Of a stretch of DNA of 64,000 bases, positions 58,987 to 64,000 are shown piece after piece. The notes below the pieces were generated by a model, which saw only the letters and a program-made list of their open reading frames with translations, made no database searches and had not been told where the DNA came from. This DNA is from Marinomonas pontica (GTDB taxonomy: Bacteria; Pseudomonadota; Gammaproteobacteria; Pseudomonadales; Marinomonadaceae): NCBI RefSeq assembly GCF_026191375.1, contig NZ_JAODTL010000056.1, forward strand, positions 1 through 64,000, read 5' to 3'. The position numbers and the translations under genes are program-made. Each line of letters starts with the position of its first letter. The stretch's first letter is position 1.

Positions 58987-59448
58987 ATGGCAGAAGAACA
59001 AAATCCAGACGCAGCAGGAATGGACGAAGATTTGGCGGACGAATGGGCGGCAGCAATGTCTGAAGCTGGCGAGTCTGAAGAGGGCGAAGGCATAGAAGAC
59101 GAATGGGCGGCGGCCATGTCGGAGCAAAAAGTAGAGCCTGTTAAGCTGGAAACGCTGTCTAATCCATCTGTCCCAAGTGGCGGAGTAGGCTCTGATCTTG
59201 ATTTGATTATGGACATCCCTGTTGTCCTTTCAATGGAGCTAGGAAACACTGAAATTGCAATTCGCAATTTAATGCAATTAACACAAGGTTCGGTTGTTGA
59301 ACTTGACCGTTTTGCTGGTGAGCCGCTTGATGTTTTGGTTAATGGCACACTGATTGCCCATGGCGAGGTAGTGGTCGTCAATGATAAGTACGGTATTCGT
59401 TTAACCGATGTTGTCAGTCCTAGTGAGCGTATTAGACGACTTAAGTAG
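58987..59448 (+). CDS. fliN: Flagellar motor switch protein FliN
   Basis: The 153-residue product has a C-terminal SpoA domain (about 75-150: DLIMDIPVVLSMELGNTEIA, VDLFxx-type end GIRLTDVVSPSERIRRL), part of the C-ring and the FliH docking site. The N-terminal extension carries the motif DEWAAAMSE twice, at residues 18-26 and 38-46, where relatives usually have one copy. It starts one base after fliM. Confidence 0.94.
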   Translation: MAEEQNPDAAGMDEDLADEWAAAMSEAGESEEGEGIEDEWAAAMSEQKVEPVKLETLSNPSVPSGGVGSDLDLIMDIPVVLSMELGNTEIAIRNLMQLTQGSVVELDRFAGEPLDVLVNGTLIAHGEVVVVNDKYGIRLTDVVSPSERIRRLK

Positions 59449-59454
59449 ATTACA

Positions 59455-59874
59455 TTGAATTATATTTCACCTGTTCGCGTTTTTATGGCCATGCTTTGCA
59501 TGGCTTCTCCACATTTGTACGCCGCTGGTGTGCAAGAGATGTCTGCGGCTACGTCTATTTGGAAAGTGGTGCTTTCTTTGGTGTTTGTCATCGCCTTTAT
59601 TCCAGCTTGTCTTTGGTTGATGAAACGCTTTCAGCTCACGCAGATGAAGTTGGGGCAGTCAGACATTAAGGTTGTGAATGTCCAATCTTTAGGTGCTAAA
59701 GAGAAGCTGATGCTGGTTGAGGTGGAAGGTGAGCGTTTGCTTATAGGTGTTACCGCACATTCGATCAGCCACTTAAAAAGCTTTCCTTCTCATGGCACCT
59801 CTTTTGCGTCAATGATGGAGAGTGCTGATAGGGAGCGCTCTGTGGTCGGTAAGAATCAGGAGACAGACTCTTGA
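59455..59874 (+). CDS. fliO: Flagellar biosynthesis protein FliO
   Basis: This small export-gate assembly factor has a signal-like N-terminus, one membrane segment ([20 protein letters not shown]) and a cytoplasmic domain with [20 protein letters not shown] and [12 protein letters not shown], typical of FliO. The start is uncertain: TTG at 59455 (139 residues) or ATG at 59485, both before the signal segment. The stop overlaps the fliP start. Confidence 0.9.
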   Translation: MNYISPVRVFMAMLCMASPHLYAAGVQEMSAATSIWKVVLSLVFVIAFIPACLWLMKRFQLTQMKLGQSDIKVVNVQSLGAKEKLMLVEVEGERLLIGVTAHSISHLKSFPSHGTSFASMMESADRERSVVGKNQETDS

Positions 59875-60608
59875 TGCGCTTATTGCTGCTCTTGCTGTTG
59901 GTGTTTCCTGCTCTTTCTTGGGCTGAAGTTGGCTTGCCAGCGGTAAAAGTCGTTACGAATGCCGATGGTAGCCAAGATTATTCGGTGTCGCTGCAAATCC
60001 TCTTTATTATGACCGCGCTGACGTTGTTGCCAGCGGCCTTGATGATGATGACAGCGTTTACTCGTATTGTTGTGGTGCTGGCTATTTTGCGTCAGGCAAT
60101 AGGTTTGCAACAAACGCCGTCGAACCAAATTATGATCGGCATGGCTTTGTTTCTAACCTTATTTATCATGACGCCAACCTTGGATAAGATAAATGAAGTC
60201 GCGTTGCAGCCTTATTTAAAAGAAGAAATGACCTCAGTTCAGGCCGTTGAAGCGGCCTCTGTGCCAGTCCGTGATTTTATGCTGGCGCAAACTCGGGAAG
60301 ATGACATTGCGCTGTTTGTTAAGCTGGCCGGTCGGGAGGGCAGTATTCAGTCTATGGAGACTTTACCGTTTACCATTTTGATGCCAGCGTTTGTGACCAG
60401 TGAACTGAAAACGGCCTTTCAAATCGGTTTTATGATTTTTATCCCTTTCTTGATCGTCGATATGGTCGTTGCCAGTGTGTTAATGGCGATGGGTATGATG
60501 ATGCTTTCACCAATCATTATTTCGCTACCGTTTAAAATAATGCTCTTTGTGATGGTAGATGGTTGGTCTATGATTATGGGTACTTTAGCGGCAAGTTTTG
60601 GGATTTAG
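59874..60608 (+). CDS. fliP: Flagellar export-gate protein FliP
   Basis: This core protein of the export gate has a cleavable signal peptide ([15 protein letters not shown]), then the FliP family segments ([56 protein letters not shown]) and four membrane segments. It is 244 residues from the ATG at 59874, which overlaps the fliO stop (TGATG). Confidence 0.95.
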   Translation: MRLLLLLLLVFPALSWAEVGLPAVKVVTNADGSQDYSVSLQILFIMTALTLLPAALMMMTAFTRIVVVLAILRQAIGLQQTPSNQIMIGMALFLTLFIMTPTLDKINEVALQPYLKEEMTSVQAVEAASVPVRDFMLAQTREDDIALFVKLAGREGSIQSMETLPFTILMPAFVTSELKTAFQIGFMIFIPFLIVDMVVASVLMAMGMMMLSPIIISLPFKIMLFVMVDGWSMIMGTLAASFGI

Positions 60609-60610
60609 CG

Positions 60611-60880
60611 ATGAACCCTCAAGTGGTGTTAGATCTATATGGCCAAGGTTTTTATCTGATTGTGCTGATCGTGGGGGTGGTGATGGTTCCCAGCTTGTTG
60701 GTCGGTTTGGTGGTCAGTGTGTTTCAGGCGGCGACTCAAATTAATGAGCAAACCCTGTCTTTTTTGCCTAGGCTTATTGTTACCATTTTGGTCATTATGC
60801 AACTGGGGCCGTGGATCTTAACGAAGTTGATGGATTTCACGACCAACTTATTTGTTAATATTCCTATGATCATAGGCTGA
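60611..60880 (+). CDS. fliQ: Flagellar export-gate protein FliQ
   Basis: The 89-residue protein has two membrane segments. MNPQVVLDLYGQGFYLIVLI and GLVVSVFQAATQINEQTLSF are family standard. The ATG at 60611 lies two bases after fliP; the longer open frame upstream is not needed. The stop overlaps the fliR start. Confidence 0.95.
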   Translation: MNPQVVLDLYGQGFYLIVLIVGVVMVPSLLVGLVVSVFQAATQINEQTLSFLPRLIVTILVIMQLGPWILTKLMDFTTNLFVNIPMIIG

Positions 60881-61662
60881 TGTTAGAGCTTAATCCCGAT
60901 CAATTATTAAATTTAACCATTAGCTTTCTGTTACCTTTTTTCCGCATTGGTGCTTTTTTTATGGCGCTGCCTTTGTTTGGTAGTCGCTTGGTCAACTCCC
61001 GTGTGCGAATCTCCTTCTCTTTTCTTGTTGCTGTGATTATTACGCCCGTTATCGACGTGCCTAATTACGACCCAATTTCTCCAGCCTATATTGTTTTAAT
61101 TGCCGAGCAGCTGGTGATTGGCTTTGCTTTGGGCTTTGTAGTGACTATTTTATTCCAGCTGTTTTCCCTTGCTGGTCAACTGGCAGCGATGAAGGCTGGT
61201 TTAGGTTTTGCAATGTCTAATGATCCCGCGAACGGTATTTCTGTTGCTACGCTCGGTCAATACTATCTTTCTATGGTGGCCTTGGCGTTTTTAGGGACGA
61301 ATGGTCATTTGGTCATGATAGAGTACTTGGCGGAGAGCTTTAATTATTGGCCTATTGGGAGCGGCTTTGATAGTCAACGTTATTGGCAGTTAGTATTGTT
61401 GGGTGGGTGGATGTTTGAAAAGGCATTGCTGATCGTTTTGCCTTTAGCGATTGCTGTCTTGGTGATTAACTTGTCTTTTGGTGTTGTTGCAAAGGCGTCA
61501 CCGCAACTGAACATTTTTGCGCTCGGTTTTCCCATTATTATGTTGTTTTCGTTGTTCTTCTTTTGGGTTATGTTGGATGACTTTCTGAATATTTATTTAC
61601 TCTTTTTTGGCGAGATAATTGACTGGCTGAAAGTCACTTGGGGGATTCATTTGAATGGCTGA
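60880..61662 (+). CDS. fliR: Flagellar export-gate protein FliR
   Basis: The 260-residue polytopic protein has about six membrane segments. RIGAFFMALPLFGSRLVN, EQLVIGFALGFVVTILFQ and GFAMSNDPANGISVATLGQY are FliR landmarks. It overlaps fliQ by one base (TGATG) and flhB by eight bases. Confidence 0.95.
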   Translation: MLELNPDQLLNLTISFLLPFFRIGAFFMALPLFGSRLVNSRVRISFSFLVAVIITPVIDVPNYDPISPAYIVLIAEQLVIGFALGFVVTILFQLFSLAGQLAAMKAGLGFAMSNDPANGISVATLGQYYLSMVALAFLGTNGHLVMIEYLAESFNYWPIGSGFDSQRYWQLVLLGGWMFEKALLIVLPLAIAVLVINLSFGVVAKASPQLNIFALGFPIIMLFSLFFFWVMLDDFLNIYLLFFGEIIDWLKVTWGIHLNG

Positions 61663-62791
61663 AAATGAAGACGGTAGCGAAAAAACCGAAAGTGCCAGTA
61701 GTAAAAAGCTTCAGGATGCGCGAAATAAAGGTAATTTGCCAAGGTCAAAAGACCTGAGTTCTGCTTTGTTATTGATTGTGGCGGCGGCCACAATTTACGG
61801 TACAGGCACGCTTTTGGTTCGCGATTTGGCCGTCTTGTTCGATTTTAATTTTTTGATAGAGCGAGCCGATTTGTTCGACCTCAGTCGAATGATTTTTCAT
61901 TTGTATGAGTCTGTTGTGGCGATGATAGATTCTATGGTAGTGCTTATGTCAGTGCTTGCTGTGGCGGGCATTGTCGGAAGTATTGCGTTGGGTGGATTGA
62001 ATTTTTCTTGGGAGCCGCTGACGCCAAAGTTAAGCAAAATGAGCCCAATCGCTGGGCTTAAGCGCATGTTTTCTGTTCAGTCACTGGTGGAGTTGTTGAA
62101 AGCGATCGCAAAAGTGACGCTGGTTGGGTTTGTGGCGGTTGTGGTGTTGAACTATTTCTTGCCGGAAACATTGGGGCTGACTTTTCAATCCATTCAGTTG
62201 GCCATCGCACATGGTATAGATATTGTTATTTGGTCCTTCGTATTTGTTACCTTGGCGTTGGCGTTAATTGCGGCGATAGATGTGCCGTTTCAAGTTTGGT
62301 CTCATAAAGAAAAGTTAAAAATGACCAAGCAAGAAGTGAAAGACGAATTTAAACAGCAGGAAGGTGACCCGTTAGTAAGGGGGCGGATTCGCCAAATGCA
62401 GCGCCAAGCCGCGATGAATAGAATGATGGCAGACGTGCCTAATGCGGATGTAATCATTACTAACCCGACACATTTTTCGGTGGCGTTAAAATACGATCAA
62501 GCAAGCGGCTCTGCCCCAGTTTTATTGGCGAAAGGCGGAGATTTTATCGCTTTGAAAATTCGCGAAGTTGGCAATCACTATGATATCCCTGTGATACAAT
62601 CGCCAGCTTTAGCAAGGGCAGTTTATCACCATACCGAGATCGGTGATGAGATACCCCAAGGCTTATTTAAGGTCGTTGCCCAATTGTTGGCGTATGTTTA
62701 TCAATTGCGAAATGCTCGTATGGGTGCTCCAAGGCCAGAAGCGATGCCTAATTTGGATGTTCCAGACGAGTTTCAATGGGACGGAAATTAA
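61655..62791 (+). CDS. flhB: Flagellar export switch protein FlhB
   Basis: The inner-membrane export component has four membrane segments (residues about 30-210) and a cytoplasmic domain that cleaves itself at the NPTH motif, seen here in IITNPTHFSVALKYD. Cleavage switches export from hook to filament substrates together with FliK. The N-terminus EKTESASSKKLQDARNKGNL is typical. It is 378 residues. Confidence 0.96.
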   Translation: MAENEDGSEKTESASSKKLQDARNKGNLPRSKDLSSALLLIVAAATIYGTGTLLVRDLAVLFDFNFLIERADLFDLSRMIFHLYESVVAMIDSMVVLMSVLAVAGIVGSIALGGLNFSWEPLTPKLSKMSPIAGLKRMFSVQSLVELLKAIAKVTLVGFVAVVVLNYFLPETLGLTFQSIQLAIAHGIDIVIWSFVFVTLALALIAAIDVPFQVWSHKEKLKMTKQEVKDEFKQQEGDPLVRGRIRQMQRQAAMNRMMADVPNADVIITNPTHFSVALKYDQASGSAPVLLAKGGDFIALKIREVGNHYDIPVIQSPALARAVYHHTEIGDEIPQGLFKVVAQLLAYVYQLRNARMGAPRPEAMPNLDVPDEFQWDGN

Positions 62792-62824
62792 CCATGTTTT
62801 ACGTTTTTTTATTAGGGAAAGTGT

Positions 62825-64000
62825 GTGGATTTTGACCGCAGCCGTATTGCAGGGCAGGTTCAAGGGATTTTTAGTGGGAATCTAGGTATTCCTATTTTGT
62901 TATTGTCGCTGTTGGCGATGATGATATTGCCTATTCCTGCGTTTTTACTGGATGTGCTTTTTACGTTCAATATCGCCTTGGCCATTGTTGTGTTGTTGGT
63001 GGCGATTTATTCCATGCGTCCTTTGGATTTCGCTGTTTTCCCTACTGTGTTGCTTGTCTCGACACTCATGCGATTGGCGCTTAATGTGGCCTCGACGCGA
63101 GTGGTGTTGCTGAATGGGCATGAGGGTGGTGATGCGGCTGGTAAGGTTATTCAGGCGTTTGGTGAGGTCGTTATTGGTGGTAACTACGTTGTTGGTTTTG
63201 TGGTGTTTGCCATTTTAATGATCATAAACTTTGCTGTGGTGACAAAAGGTGCTGGGCGAATCTCTGAAGTGAGTGCGCGTTTTACCTTGGACGCTATGCC
63301 AGGCAAGCAAATGGCTATTGATGCGGATTTGAACGCTGGCATGATCGATGCCGATCAAGCGAAACAGCGCCGTACGGAGATCGCTGCCGAAGCCGAATTT
63401 TATGGCTCTATGGATGGTGCGTCGAAATTTGTAAAAGGGGACGCAATTGCCGGGTTGCTTATCCTAGGTATCAATATCATTGGTGGTTTGGCCATCGGTA
63501 TGGCGCAGCATGACTTGTCTTTTGCGGAAGCGATTGAGCGCTATTCTTTGTTAACTATTGGTGATGGCTTGGTCGCGCAGTTGCCTTCATTAATGTTGTC
63601 CACGGCCGCCGCGATCATGGTAACTCGGGTTAATGAGTCTGGTGATATGGGCTCGCAAATTGTCCGCCAGATGTTTGGTTCTTCTAAAGCGCTTTATGTC
63701 GCAGCCGGTGTCATGACGATTATGGGGATTGTGCCTGGCATGCCTCATTTTTCCTTTTTGTCTTTAGCGGCTTGCATTGGTGGTCTGGCATATTTCCTCG
63801 AATATCGTAAAAAACAGAAACCAAAACAAGGGCCAAAAGGGGCGAGCAAGACCTCGTCGGAAGCGCCGGTTCCAGCTGAAGTAAGAGATCTTAGTTGGGA
63901 TGACGTTGCGCCAGTGGATATGCTGGGTTTGGAGGTTGGGTATCGGCTGATTCCCTTAGTAGACAAAACGCAAGGTGGCGAATTGTTGGCACGGATTAAG
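62825..64000 (+). CDS. flhA: Flagellar export protein FlhA, N-terminal part (runs off window)
   Basis: The first 392 codons are visible and open to the window edge. The membrane half has NLGIPILLLSLLAMMILP, LLDVLFTFNIALAIVVLL and the FHIPEP-type signature around VTKGAGRISEVSARFTLDAM, followed by the start of the cytoplasmic FliJ/substrate-binding domain. The start is the GTG at 62825, with AGGGA six bases ahead and an in-frame stop at 62813-62815 just before it. The gap to flhB is 33 bases. The 3' end is missing because of the window boundary. Confidence 0.93.
   Translation, partial: MDFDRSRIAGQVQGIFSGNLGIPILLLSLLAMMILPIPAFLLDVLFTFNIALAIVVLLVAIYSMRPLDFAVFPTVLLVSTLMRLALNVASTRVVLLNGHEGGDAAGKVIQAFGEVVIGGNYVVGFVVFAILMIINFAVVTKGAGRISEVSARFTLDAMPGKQMAIDADLNAGMIDADQAKQRRTEIAAEAEFYGSMDGASKFVKGDAIAGLLILGINIIGGLAIGMAQHDLSFAEAIERYSLLTIGDGLVAQLPSLMLSTAAAIMVTRVNESGDMGSQIVRQMFGSSKALYVAAGVMTIMGIVPGMPHFSFLSLAACIGGLAYFLEYRKKQKPKQGPKGASKTSSEAPVPAEVRDLSWDDVAPVDMLGLEVGYRLIPLVDKTQGGELLARIK

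Noticed and set aside
1-64000. CRISPR arrays, prophage, insertion sequences, integrons, tRNA and rRNA
   Set aside because: No regularly spaced repeats, transposase or integrase genes, or tRNA-like cloverleaf sequences were noticed in reading the window.

Overview
This 64 kb window is a chromosomal segment of a motile, Gram-negative marine-type gammaproteobacterium. Protein sequences and gene order look most like Oceanospirillales, with Marinomonas the closest match I can suggest. The evidence is the Pseudomonas-type order fleSR-fliEFGHIJ, the bioA-comF//bioBFHCD layout, hldE-msbA-waaA for LPS, and rpsF-rpsR-DUF2232-rplI-dnaB. Base composition is moderate and fairly even. I saw no tRNA, rRNA, phage, insertion sequence or CRISPR array.

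Layout. 0.2-11 kb holds housekeeping and stress genes: glutathionyl-hydroquinone reductase, a membrane GGDEF cyclase, a probable structured small RNA, a RutR-like regulator with a LysE exporter, upp, an alternative Lon protease, a MATE pump, a TlyA rRNA methyltransferase and SseA. 11-22 kb is cell-envelope: ugd, a PbgA/YejM-like membrane sulfatase, a capsule-synthesis protein, a GT2 glycosyltransferase, an AGE epimerase, then hldE-msbA-waaA. 22-26 kb is a TPP riboswitch followed by thiBPQ. 26-28.6 kb has three EamA-type transporters. 29-32.5 kb is the S6/S18/L9 operon and dnaB. A PAS chemoreceptor follows. 34-41 kb is biotin synthesis, with a BirA-type operator over the bioB promoter. 41-64 kb is one continuous flagellar block from a FleQ-like gene to flhA, which runs off the window.

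How the parts work together. The flagellar block encodes the class-III regulators (FleS/FleR), the MS-ring, C-ring and export apparatus, and hook-length control. Between fliJ and fliK sits a signalling insert: two large proteins I cannot assign, then a STAS anti-sigma-factor antagonist and a REC-PP2C-ATPase regulator resembling HsbA/HsbR of Pseudomonas. The HptB phosphotransfer gene usually found beside them is absent. The FleQ-like gene at the head of the block has lost the whole AAA+ domain and keeps only the N-terminal domain and the Fis-type helix-turn-helix. These two points are the best candidates for undescribed biology here.

Sequence quality. Seven genes are broken by a single-base frame change lying at or next to a homopolymer run: lon, pbgA-like, the capsule gene, thiP, an EamA transporter, fliF and an unknown flagellar gene. 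Six of the seven are repaired by adding one base to the run. They look more like homopolymer miscounts in the assembly than decay, so these genes are described as intact products with the break noted.
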